This document shows positions 1 through 13,057 of a DNA stretch of 64,000 nucleotides, one piece after another (position 1 is the stretch's first letter; each line of letters begins with the position of its first letter). This DNA is from Macquaria australasica (lineage: Eukaryota > Chordata > Actinopteri > Centrarchiformes > Percichthyidae). Location of the stretch: NCBI GenBank assembly GCA_005408345.1, contig SEMN01000201.1, positions 1-64,000 on the forward strand, read 5' to 3'. The notes below the pieces were generated by a model. The model had not been told where the DNA came from, made no database searches, and saw only the letters and a list, made by a program, of their open reading frames with translations. Made by a program: the position numbers and the translations under genes.

Positions 1-2234
1 CCGCGCTAGAGCTCACACAGCCAGAAAAAAAGGAGAAAAAACAGAAGAGAGAGGGAGAAAATAAAATGGTGGAACAACAAAACTCATCATTGTTGACCTG
101 TGCTGCTGCTTCTAGGGATTTAAATCAAACCTGTGAATTTTCTCATTCACCTGCACAACTCAACGTTTAATGCAATTTAGAACAGAGTTGCAGATATCCC
201 AGCAGTCACCACGAAGATTATTATAGTGACATTATAGGAGGTAAATATACAATTATGATAAGGTGAACATATTGACTCCCAATAGGAATGTGATTACTCC
301 TCAGGGTCACCCATACAGTGTCTAAGCCATAGTATTGCAGTGTTAACAATACAGTTAATAAGCTGGGACCCCAAACCAAATAAGTTCTGCTTTAAAATCA
401 TATTTACACAAGCAATTAATCAATTAACCTCTTTAAAAGACTCTATTCTCACCAGTTTAAGAAGATAATACAATAATACTGTATGGAGCCTATTATAAAA
501 TGACATCAATTAACTCAAATGAAAGGTGGTTAAACTGGGTTTAGTTGCAGGGTTTACCCTCCATCACATCTCTGGTTCAGAAGCAGGGCGGGAGTAGGGG
601 GATGGGGATGCATTATAAGTGCATTAAGGCCGTGGAACAGAAGGCATATTGTTTATTTATTTACCTAATTGGATCAAATTATGCTTCAATGTATTCAGAG
701 GAACGACAACCAAAACCAATTGTGATTTGTTCTGACTCTTGTGGGCACAACATCGGGTGCAGATGACCCACTTGCCAAAGCTGCAAATGAGTCAGATTAA
801 AAGGTATAATATTACATAGGCTTCTGCTGCATGCATGGTGTGTGTGTGTGTGTGTGGACTGGTGCTCATGTGGTTAAGTGGAAGATCAAATGTTTACTGG
901 TAGCTGTGTGTCCGAATGTGTGAGGTTTGCCAGAGCTGCTGCTGGTGTTTCCAGCAAGCAAGGCTGAGCGAGGGGCACCTGCAGGGGTGAGCATCAGAGA
1001 GAGAGGGAAAGAGACATATAGACACAGTGAGAGGAAGGGAGAGAGAAAGAGTGAGACCCAGGTGTGCAGGCCCACTAGGGATGTATGAAAAATGAGGAGG
1101 AACGGGGGTGTAGTTGTAGATGACAGGGAATTGGTGCTGGTAAGAACTGGCAGAGGTGCCCAAGATTTAGGAGGAGGCATGTTGGCACATCAGTGGCGTA
1201 GATGCAAGAATTCCTCGCCACCAGCATCCTGGTCCCTTCAGTATGTCTGCTTCACTTCATTGTGTCCATCCCAACTTTGAGATCTCTCTATTTAGCAGAC
1301 ATTAGTGGAGTTAATGTGGGAGAAATGAGCTTGATGACCACCAAGTCCAACTTGGCACAAAGACACCCACGGGACTGAGGGAACAGGGACCTGGAGGCTG
1401 AGAAATAGCTGATAAAAGCTTATCATGTCCTTGGGCCTGGATCACCCCTACATCTCCTATGCAGCCACAACTGAGGGAGCATTTGGGGGGTTGCGGGGTC
1501 ATCCCTGGGGTCACCAGTAGTGTGGCAGCTGTGGCTAGGGAGCCGTGATGCCACACATTCACTAATGTGTCTCATCCCTTATGGGATGAGGGGATGGTAC
1601 CTGGCACTACCCCAAACCATGGAGGGGTGATTGTGTCAGTGTGTGTGGCGTAGAGGGGCATCGAGCTTCACTGCCAGCCAAATCGGTGCCCTATCCTACC
1701 TCAGCTGCACTGAGGAGGGGGGAGATGCAAGGGCTGCGGCCATGGGAGGAGGCTTCTCAACAAGTCCCAAACAACCTTCAGGTCACCTTGCCAAAATAAA
1801 TGCTAAATGTCAACAGTGTGGCTTTAGCCAGGGTTGGGCTAGAGGCGACTCCAATCAGGGAGGCTTTGATCTGATATTGAAACGCTGGAGGAGAGCTTGT
1901 TTGGAATTATGAAATTTTAGAATGACTTTGCATCGTGTTTGTATGCGGATTAGTCTTAAGTAAGGGCCACCTGCTGTGCTTTTTCATAGGCTAAATGCAT
2001 GTAATCAAAATGCAACATTGAAGCCCTTTCCCTTTAAGATATCAAATTCTCCATCACTCTCTATGGTCAAATGACACCCAATAGCCTTTCAAAGTCATCA
2101 AGCCACACCTCCGTACCTTTGTCGTCTTCCCCCTCCCTTCCTCCTTTTTCTCACTGTCAGACATGTGAGGTGATGACCTGCACTTCACTTGTCTTTCTGG
2201 AAGAAGTGCAAACTTCTGCTGGCACATATGAAAT

Positions 2235-2310
<76 letters not shown>

Positions 2311-2325
2311 GAGAGAGAAACCTAC
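1..2325 (-). other. intron 3' of helix exon 47 (incomplete)
   Basis: No Gly-X-Y exon and no C-propeptide coding sequence is visible on the minus strand here, so the next exon lies left of position 1. The stretch holds a short (TG)n run at 839-856, a GC-richer unassigned patch at about 1100-1900 without a recognisable protein, and a 72-bp (CA)n repeat at 2239-2310 next to the exon 47 donor. Confidence 0.75.
2239..2310. repeat. (CA)n microsatellite
   Basis: About 36 CA units with one AA interruption, followed by a short GA run to 2318. In the sense of the collagen transcript it is a (UG)n tract that starts about 15 nt downstream of the exon 47 5' splice site. Confidence 0.97.
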
Positions 2326-2379
2326 GGGTTTTCCCATTGGGCCCATCATTCCTTCAGGGCCAACAGGTCCAGTGAATCC
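2326..2379 (-). CDS. col24a1: col24a1 helix exon 47 (54 bp)
   Basis: Encodes GFT GPV GPE GMM GPM GKP. The acceptor is tttcag and the donor gtaggt. It matches the remembered human block GNTGPLGREGIIGPTGRT. It is the most 3' exon in the window; the remaining helix end (about 35 residues in human) is not present. The double Met triplet is unusual for a helix but in frame. Confidence 0.93.
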
Positions 2380-5300
2380 CTGAAACAAACAGAGACTGCT
2401 GAGAAGGTGGCTACGATGTCTCAGGGTGTCCTAAGTAATAACAACGACAAGTAAGTGTGTTCTGTTTGTCTTCATATGCGCTCGGTTACACAACTGGGCA
2501 GAAGAGAGCTGTATGCGCATTTCTGAATCTTGTATTCCTTTTCAGATTATTCCACTACTGGGGTTTGACTCCCAAAACACCGTGGTGTGCCTACTGTTTC
2601 TATTTTTATTAAACTTACCAGAGTACCCATTGGGCCTTTAGGACCAGGGAAGCCTCTGAATCCCACATCACCATTCGGCCCCTGTTTGAAGAAAAAAAGA
2701 GGTTTTGTCAATCCCTGTGTGCTATTATACAGGGACAATATACTCCAGGACCCTGATATCTTATCTCCTTTTCTGTTGTGTTTTATCATCTTTTACACTC
2801 TTACTGTTGGTTAGCTTTTCAGTCTCTTACCATTGGCCCTGGGAAGCCCTGTAAACCAACCATTCCCAGATCTCCAGATTCCCCCTACAAGCAGAAAAGA
2901 CAAAAACATCATAGCAACAGAGGAGCCTTGCCTTTTGCACACTTCCATTGTGACATTTAGTATACGTTTGACAAACACATCATATAATAAGTAAGGGTAT
3001 ATATATTCTGTGTGTATGTGATTGTGTATTTTTGTGTGATTTTTCATCCCATTTTATACCTACAGCTCCAGACACAGTATGTCCTCCCCCACAAAATGTC
3101 CTTGTCCATTTCAAAAGAACTGGGGCACACACAAGGCTTTATGTCTGGATCTACAGTAGCCCCAGCCCACATTCACACACTGTGGGGTTAGGTGTCTGTA
3201 CCCTATTCTGTATCTGAGCACTGTCTGTCGTCCAGGGTGGCAGACACTATGTTTGTACAGCCAGTCATCCACATCCTCTAGACAGCTCTGTTTTCGGGCC
3301 AGCAACTTTGACCGAGAAACTCTATTCACCAAAAACTGTAAAGGGATCCGTCCCACGGGCCCGGGTGTGCTCTCTGTTTCACGAGCATCAATGGAGAAAA
3401 CTAGTGAAAGGAGGGGAGAGCAAGGGATTGAATGTTGTTTCTTTTTTCTTCTTCTTTGCGGAGTTACACGAGTTAAGTGGAGCGCCTCTTTTTCGGGTCT
3501 CTGGAGTGTGAGGATCTTACATAACTTGGCCTTACCGGGCGGAATGTTTTCATTCCTGGTCTCGCCCAGATAATTTGTTACTCCACTCAGGGTGGAAAAG
3601 TGTCAGACACACACATTTTAAACCCCACCACAGATTGGCTATCCAAACCCCTAAAGCTATATTTAGAGAGAGGCACTAATTAACATATATAAGCTTATAA
3701 AACCCTCTTTCAACAAGAACATTCCTGGGGATGGCATCAATTTAAAAAGAGCAATGTAGTGACCTACACTGATATTTTATGTGTGAAAGACATTTGAATG
3801 GGCATTAAAGATAAAGGTATGAATCTGATGATCAAACAGTTACAAACATCAGGGGCAGAATAGAAGAACAGAGTAGAACATATTCAAATCTCTAATAGGA
3901 TTTTTCACATCATATATCTTGCAATCCAAATATGTTGAGTTTTTGTGAGAATAGTTCACTTCTACTTGAATCTTTTACTTACTTATTTTACTCCATTCAT
4001 GTTGATTTGATGTTGTGGCAGTTTAGGTAATACTGTATACTGTATGTGAATGCAACTGACAAATCTGAAGCTCAAACATGTGCCAATATCCCTGTAAAAT
4101 AAACCTGAGAACTGCCACAATATCTACAGCACACAAGTATTTCAGGCTATGGAAATAAACTTGAATTTATTTCATTATTAAGACTTTTGCTTTAAATCAC
4201 AAATGGCTATATATACTCACTGGTTGTCCTTTGGGTCCTAGGTCACCTTTCTTGCCCTGGTCACCTGCAGCCCCCTCCATGCCTTTGATTCCTGAGGCTC
4301 CCCTGTCCCCTGGCAGTCCTGGTTCTCCCTGAACCAACAAAGGTCAGGAATTAGAAATGTTAGCAACGTTACAACTTTGTTACAAAATGTTTTTTCATTC
4401 TGTCAAGACACACTGGAACAATTTAGAATGAATCAGAATTCAATATTTATCGCTATTATCGTTTTCACCTTCTGACCAAGCGGTCCTCTTTCTCCAGGTA
4501 GTCCAGGAAGTCCGACCTCTCCCCTGGGACCTGGACGTCCAGCAGTTCCCTCTTGTCCCACCAAGCCTCTCTGACCCTGAATGCACATCAGAATACAATG
4601 TTGTCAGTGTCAAATCAAAATATTTAATAAAGAGTATTATATATAATACCCGGTCATAGTCATATTCATAGTCATAGTCAGGGAATAACACTGACTACAA
4701 GTATGTGTATGTGCAGGGCATTGCTATAGAAAAACAGCTAGCAAAGCTGTGGAATATATAATGACAATTGATTCATTAATTCAGTTCTTTTCAATGTTTA
4801 TTTCAATCCGTTGTATAGTCACAGCTGTAAACGACAGAGCTGAAGTCTGCTGGCGTTTCCGGGTTATAATATTTCTTGACAATGTGCGTACCCATAAAAC
4901 TGACTGCCTGTCACTGAGTTGCCTTCTCACACCGCAGACCACAGCGGTTTCCTGCTCCATCAGCATTGTGGTGAGGCAGAAGGGAGCGGGTGATATTAGA
5001 ATAACAGATTGAGTGGGTCGTCACCTCACACGCGGCTTCTGTTCCTCGTTCGCCGTGAGGAGAGCGGATAAATCAGGAACCAGGTTGGAATTACTGGGTG
5101 AACCCCCAACCTGCAGGTGCTGGGAAGCTCTTGCATAAGAAAAATCCAGTTTCACTCTGAGATTTAATTAAGACTGACCCATCCAGCCCTCTCTCGCTCA
5201 CACACACACACGCTGAGCTTTTATAAATATCCTGTTAATAGCAGTTCCCCTACATGCAGTCATGTACAAAGACAACACTACAGACATTCACTGCAACAGA

Positions 5301-8300
5301 TGCTACCATTTAGCCATGGGAAGCAAATGGATTAAATCATATCATCAATGCAAAATCAAAAATAGGGACCCTTGAATGTAAAATAAATGAGAGGTATAAA
5401 GAGGTAAAGAGGTATGAGATATAACATTTCACTTTGTCTTGGATTTTGTCTTGGATTTTTGTCTTGGATTTTACATCCAGGTTTCCCAGGTGAAGGACAG
5501 CGTTCTATGTTACCTTCTTCCCTGCTGGCATGAAACTGCTGGAGTTGGAGTTGGAGTAATGGGGTGGATAGTTTTAAAACACAAATTTGATTTACATGCT
5601 ATAACCTCTTTTTGACATCATGACCATTATGATAGTCTTAAGGGTTTTTTTCTGCAATACTCAGGCAATCCAAGTCACTCACTGACTTAACAGTTCTGGT
5701 GTTTTTCATCCTCCATAGGTGAGCAAACTTTCTTTTTTTGGCATTTCTGCTGGCAGGGCAGAGAAAGAGGGGATGACATGCAGCAAAGGGCCTGGGCTGG
5801 ATTCGAACCCAGGCCTGTGCTGTAAGGACTCAGCCTTGATACATAGTATGAGCTCTCGGTGAGCTACCGGGGCGTCCCCCTATATGTAAGCAAACTTAAA
5901 ATTTCAGATCACAGTCACAGCTTTAGAGGCTTGTTAATACAAATTAATTGGCATCAGAGTTTCCTGATGTTATCAATTGTACATGCTTCTTCTATTGAAT
6001 GGCTGATCCAAAAAGCAGTGGCCTCCAGCAAAAACACCAGACTGTTGCTTGAATTTTAAATAACAAGTCTGGTTCCTGAGATGCTGGTGGAACATTGTCA
6101 GTTTGATTTCAGAGGATGACCTCTACTGCATTTCTTTCTTGTTGCGCACCATTATTACACTGTCCAACAAAGCAGAAATGCTCCAAATCTATGTTTAAAA
6201 AAAGTCTTTCCCTTTCACTGTGGAGATGCATCCAACTGGCAATGTGAATAGAAATGAATATGCAGCAGATAATGAGAAAAACAATGAATAAGAAGATAAT
6301 TGACAATCATTATGGGAATAATGAGTAACAAGGACAAAGAGGATGAGGATTAGCCTGCAGGGACTCTGCAGCCTGCCAGCAGAGGCAGAAGGAAGCCATA
6401 TTACAGCATCTTTCCCACTATGAAAGCACGTAGTGTGAAATTGAAAATAGAGTTTCCTGCAGACCTCTCTTGCTGAGACAGCCCCAAGTGCTTTGTAGTA
6501 AAAGAGCACCCTAAGAACTCAAGACTACTGAAGCAGACGGTTGGCTCGAGAAAACCTGCTATCTCCAAAAACAGCTCACATATAAGAAAAGGTCTCTGTG
6601 AATAAAATAAAACATATTTTCTAAGTTTACAGCTAGTGTATTTTTTTCAAATTATACTAAGTATTTTGTGTGATTTAGGAGCCGTAGATTATGGACTCTG
6701 CTAGTGAGAATCCATATCATTTCAGTGGCCAAAATTAGACTTACTAGACTTTTACACAACAACATTATGTAAATGAAAGCCAGACAGAAGAAAGAAATCA
6801 TGGCTTTCCAACTTTTGGCTGAAAAGGACAAAGACATTCACGCGTGAAATCCCAGTCCACTCTGGCTGCATACATATTTGGATAAACCCACTGTGTCGCG
6901 ACCAGAAGAAGCCAATCATATCAAACAAGGCATTTAATGATTAGTCAATCTCAGCCGTATGTCTCAGTCTTTAAACTACAGATGGTGAAGGAAAGCTTTG
7001 GGCGCACAGATGCAGTCAAATAAAAAACCTGTGCTAAGGGAACAATGTGGCACAAGTTAGCATGATGGCTAGTGAGGTACTCTGTCTAATACAACTAAGA
7101 ACAAAAAACAATCAGGTGATGGAGTTGTCTGCTGAATGTTGCTGTAGGTAATATTCACACAGCTTTATTCATTGTGGACTAGATTTAGTCAATCTATCAG
7201 AGCGGTGAAGACTTAAATTCCTGTATGCTTGTTAAGTGAGTTTGGCAAAAGACGAGAGAAATCTGCACGGGTGTGTCACTGGCTTCTTAAATCTCCCATA
7301 CAGACCACAAGTCTGCTATAGAGATTCAGCACTAAGTACAGTAAAGGAAAAGTCCTCTTCAGTTCAGTTATGCAAGTACACCTCCTGACTCCTTCTGTGA
7401 CCTACATTTATGGTGCTGAGCAAGAATGTTTTGAGACCCAGCATATAACTGGTTTCCTGTGTGTCAGCCACATAGTCAGCTTTGTAATTTTCACATGTGA
7501 ACCCCACCTCCAAAATTCCACATTTTGATAGATCACCATTGTTGTAGCTCACTTGTGTCTATGGTCAAACTTGTGATCATCCATGTAGCTCAATCACCTC
7601 TGTCATGACGGATATTAGTAAAACATATCAGTAAGTTTTGTCTTCTATATATTCAACAAAAATATGATTGGCTAACTTGCTACTTAAACCTAGTTAACAT
7701 TTGCTATAATGCTAATTGCCTTTAAGCAGGCCAATGGTCCGTTAACAAAGTGAGATGTGTTACCAGGAAAAGAGCAACATGAGACATTGTGGGGACTCCA
7801 GAAAACATTCTGGATATATTCTGCAAAAAAACAAGATAAATAGACCTAGTTGATTGAAGTAAGATCCAATTTTATGCGTTAATTATTGTTGTGCCTTCTG
7901 ATAATCACACATTTTATTTAGAAAGTAGAGGAAAGAATAGAGGTTGCATCTATAAAAGAGTATTCCTATTTTTAGTGGGAGGGAGGGATCATTTCTTATT
8001 ACTTTGGAATAAATCACAATACATCATCAATGGGTACATGAGATTATATTCAGATAGGTACATTGCTGTCTATATGATACTGTCGTTGATTACCTGTCGT
8101 CCTTGTTTTCCTGGCAATCCTGGTAAGCCAATCAGTCCTGGGGGACCATCGGGCCCTGGGTAACCCTTCATTCCCACGAGTCCAGGTAAACCAATTGGGC
8201 CCTGGAAAATAATCTCAATTTCAGCCTGAGGGTCATTTGCAGACTTACCATGAGCACCATATCACTATTCTTATCATAGGTGTTTACACCCTTCCTCTGA

Positions 8301-11300
8301 AATCTCCCTTCTAGATAAAGAGATGCATTCCTGCAGACCTCAGCCAAAAAATATTTGCCAGCACCCAATTACAGATCGACAAAGTTTGCAAGTTACATAT
8401 TGAAATATTTAGACACTTAAAGGAAAGTCAGTTTACAGCAAATTAAAGCACCTTGATTGTCAATGCACCTATTGTACAGTTAGAGTGACTGACATTGGGC
8501 TTATTCTGAGGCACTAAAGTCCTCCCATCTGGAATTCTGAGAGGGCTAAAATAAAACACTGATAATTAAGATAATAAGAATAATTATCTGACAGCCCTGT
8601 TCCTGACCTTAACCGACAGATTTAGTTGTATTGCCATATGTGCATTGTGTTGCTGCACATGACTAAGGTTTTCTAGGAGATACATACAGCTCTTTTTAAT
8701 ACTTAAAGCAAGTGTAATTTGACTACTTCAAATGTATTAAAACCCTGTGCAAATCTATGTTTTCCACACACTTTCGATTTTTGACACTACGGCTGCCCCA
8801 TTTGCTCTGAAAACTCCATCAACATACTGTACATGTACCATTAAAATTGTGATCCACAAAAGCGTCCATCGTTTTGGGTATGGTACATTTCTGGTTGTTG
8901 TGCTATTTTGAACTTGCACTGCGATCACTTGTTAATCAGTCAGTGTGTCTTGTGATTGTCTGTTCTTAGATTCTGTCACTCAAGTTTTATTTTCTTGAGG
9001 TGGCACATCCGCTATTGTGATTATTCCTGATCATGCTAGCTAAACGGTTCTGCTTATCCTGAATACAATACTGTTGCTGCTGCCAGAAATGCATTGGGAT
9101 ATTTTCTGGTTATTCTAACACCCATGCATTTTATCAACTAACGATGGAGAGCAGCAAAGCATTTCTAAGTTACATGATCTTTTTATTATCTACATTCCCC
9201 TCTCTCTTCTTTTCATATGCAGTAGCAGTAACTAATTTGTAAACATGCAATACTTTGCTGTTTCCCCATGCCAAGCTAGATCATCATTACACAGCTAATC
9301 ACAGTGAAAAATGCTCTTTGTACTACTGTTGCTGCTGTTTCTCCCTGAGCCATGCATTTGGTTGAGGTGATGTGATACTCACTTCAACGCCAGGAGCTCC
9401 ACTCAGCCCCCTTGCTCCTTTCTTTCCTGCTGAGCCCTGTAAAAACACACGAAGAATGAAACCTACATGGGCATTCACAAAAACACACAAGGTCATATAT
9501 CTCACTGGCCTCCCACTGAAGAGCGGAAATTTTAAAGACTATGTCTAATATGAGTCAAATATGACTGTTTCTGTACTTTACTCCGTCCAGACAGTCAAAG
9601 AAATATACACAACTGTTAACTGTATATTTAACACCTCAAATGGCATTGTGTTAAATCACACTGCGGTGTTTGAGTGAAATATATGGCATAACACTAACAC
9701 AGGAAACCTCCACTGCATTATGTTTTTTTAATAATAGCACATGCTAGAGTATATTATCACGCACGGTTCCAACAAAAATAAAGGCAAAATACATAGAAAA
9801 ATCCTTTCCTTTCCTTTGATACCAAACTTTTGCTTTTCATATTTTCTCTCTAGGCCCTGACACAATAAGTTATGTATGTACAGTCCTAGAGAGATATCCC
9901 TCAAGGAATGCTTTACCAAAGCCCTTAATTTGAAACAGAAACACAGCAGATCCTAAAGGTTTCCAGTGTTTCTTGGCAGACTGTTAAGTTATTGATGTTT
10001 CTAAACAGATGGGTCTGTATGTTGCACATGACGACATTGCTCAAACTCAGTTTCAACCCAAGCCAGGCTGAGTACATTAACAGAAATGCTCCGATACTAT
10101 TTGAACAGGTTATATAATCACTCCTACATACAAGCTGTTTCACATGTGGTATCTGGAAACCGGTGAATACTTCACCATTAAAAATACTACGTGGAACTTG
10201 ATCAAGGAGGCTCAAAGTTGTTGCACAGGGGAAATGAAGTTATGTAATCAGAAGGCCTGTGACAAGGTTGAGCACTCAAAAGAACTTGACAGCTAAGGGC
10301 GTTTCCACACCTAGAGTTCGTTTGCTCTGCTCCGAATCAGTTGATGAGCGTTTTCCCCTTGGTTCGGTTTCTTTTCACACAGAGGAAAAATCCAAGCGAA
10401 CCAAAATGCATCACTACAAACCGCATGAGAACGTCAACTCTGCTTATTGGTCAGATGTGTCTGGGGATGTTCATGAGGGTTCGTTTTAACCGAACCAAAC
10501 AGGTTAGGTGTGAAAACGCCCTAAGAAAGCCAAACCTATCAGTTCAGGAAAGCTTGTTGTACCAAAAGATATCTGCTTTGATGCCAGCTGCCCAGATTGT
10601 GGGGTGTTTTTGCAAGTTATGTAAGTATCAAAGATCAAATGCACAATATATTTAGTAAAATGTCAGCAGAAGTAAAAGGACAACTTAGATGAGTAGAATC
10701 ATGCATTCAGGGTGGTCATGAAAACTTGCTGTATTTCCCTAGTTGCTTTCCTCTCCTCAGTCCAAAGCCTATTTCTACCACCTGGTTTCTGATACTTGGA
10801 GGTAAGCTGAATTTGAAAATGTTCTCCATTACTAAAATTCCACCACAGCTGAGATGAAATCATCAACCAAAGAGGACAGGCCCAGAACAAAAACAGCTCA
10901 AAATCTTTGTACTAGCATGCTCATCTGGAAACAGGTGAAAAATAACAAATGGTGCTTTGGCCAAACGTCTGTGGTTGCTCTTTTATTCTGGCAGCAAACA
11001 GAAGCCGAGCCCAACCAAACCCAACCCTGCTGGCAGTGGTTGAACAAGGCTGTGTTAATAGATTTATAGCTTCTGCTAAGAGTACAACTCTTATTTAGTG
11101 CTGCTGTTGCTGCTGCTGAGACCGTCCATCTTACCAGGGAGGCGACCAAGATTAACGACTTATCACACTCTTTACTTTATGCATGAGTGAAACGATGTAC
11201 GTAGGTGTATGTTTGATTTATCTGCTAAGGGGATACTCACTGGAGCTCCTATCTCTCCTTTTGGACCTGTTTCTCCAGGTAAGCCGGGTGATCCCTGAAC

Positions 11301-13024
11301 AAAGCAAGAAAAAAGACAAACACACAAGCAAACAATAATTCTAAGATGTTATATGAATCGATACTCCGTTTACATGATAAACTGTGAATAATTGCCATTA
11401 AAATTGTTACGTTTTTCAGTAAAACAACATTATTCTGGATGACAAACTTGTCTAATTACATAATGAAATAAATGGAATTACACCTTATCTACACTTTCTT
11501 AATCTGAGTCTGTCCATTTGGAGACTGTCTACTTAGCACACAGGATAGCTCATAATCTAATAGGCAGAATCCCGCTTGCGCACATTCACACTTTTAAGGG
11601 GATTTAAATGACTCCATGCGCTATTCTTGTGTCACCCTTAGGCAATTTCTTTTTATACATTTTATATATTTATCCCCACTATAGGTAAGACTCCCCAAAC
11701 AGCACAATTGTCAGTATGTTGTTTTGTTCTTTCCAACATTTTCAATCTTTTTACATCACTGTTTGTAGTTCATGTGATCCACCACTGGGTACAAAACCAC
11801 TGGTATGGTGATTTGAATGCACGTACCAAAAATATGAGAAAGCTGATATTTATAGGACTATTACTGTATACTGTAGTTACTGTGCTAGAGACATTTACTG
11901 ACTTACCGGTGGGCCTTGTGGTCCAACAGCTCCACGAGATCCAGTGGTACCAATATGGCCCTGAAACACAATTTTAACATACAATTATATATTTTCTCTC
12001 TGATTCTCAATCTTAATCAGTGCTGAGATGTCTACGAGACCTACCATGTACATGCAATTCTCCCATTCAGGTATGTGTATTCTTATGAGTACCATTTCCA
12101 TATACAGTAGGGGAATCTGCTCAATCACAGGCTCCACAGCATCAAACAAATATACAATAGTTTCCAAGCCAAGTTTTAATGTTTGAATACTATAAAGACA
12201 GGTGGCTCTTACTATACAGGATTCATAAATTCTGCCCTCAAATGAATTGCAACGAAAGCCAAGAGTGACCTATTAGGGTATTTAATAGAAGTCTGGGGAA
12301 TGATGACACAGCTGCCAAACTAAATCTTAGTTTTTATGCCTATGAACCTAGGTTGGAGCTGAAAACGGGTCAATGATTATCTCTAGTGATTCTTCACTGG
12401 ACTGCACTCACAACAGTTACACAACTGTTACCCAACAGTTTGGGTCATACTATGAGATGCAGTACTTAATGACTAAAATGTGTCCTAGGCACAATGCTTT
12501 AAAAGTACCTCCAGCATACAAGTAGGAAACTCTACAGTAGGGGACTTTAAGGTCTTAAGAGGGTTTGGAATAATTTTAAATTTTTGAATTTTGTTTTTGG
12601 TAATTTTACAGTTTTTTTGTTTATCTTCTTATAATTTAAATTAATACAAATAGGCATAACAAATTTAGCATAAGAAGACTTTTAATAACACATGAAAATA
12701 GTGTATTGTTATGATCAGCAAAATCAATTGTTTTTGCATTTGCCTGTTTAATTTTTTACAGTATAGCTACACATACATTTCAATTAAATTCAATTCAGTT
12801 TTATTTATATAGCGCCAAATCATAACAAAGTTATCTCAGGGCATTTTTCATATAGAGCAGGTCTAGACCGACTCTTTAGATTTACAGAGACCCAACAATT
12901 CCCACCATGAGCAAGCACTAGACGACAGTGGCAAGGAAAAACTCCCTTTGTAGATCCATTCACAGCCTAACATAAACACCAACAAAATAAAGTAACCCAT
13001 ATACAAACATGCTTGCTCTGTGAA

Positions 13025-13057
<33 letters not shown>

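Noticed and set aside
866..1912. Overlapping open frames of 60-104 codons in a GC-richer patch on both strands
   Set aside because: No protein family recognised; no Gly-X-Y and no C-propeptide similarity. Could be an old element, but no ends or duplications were found.
5790..5880. A genuine tRNA gene on the minus strand
   Set aside because: A- and B-box-like sequences are present, but the arms do not fold convincingly, and the A-rich tail and target duplication show a SINE.
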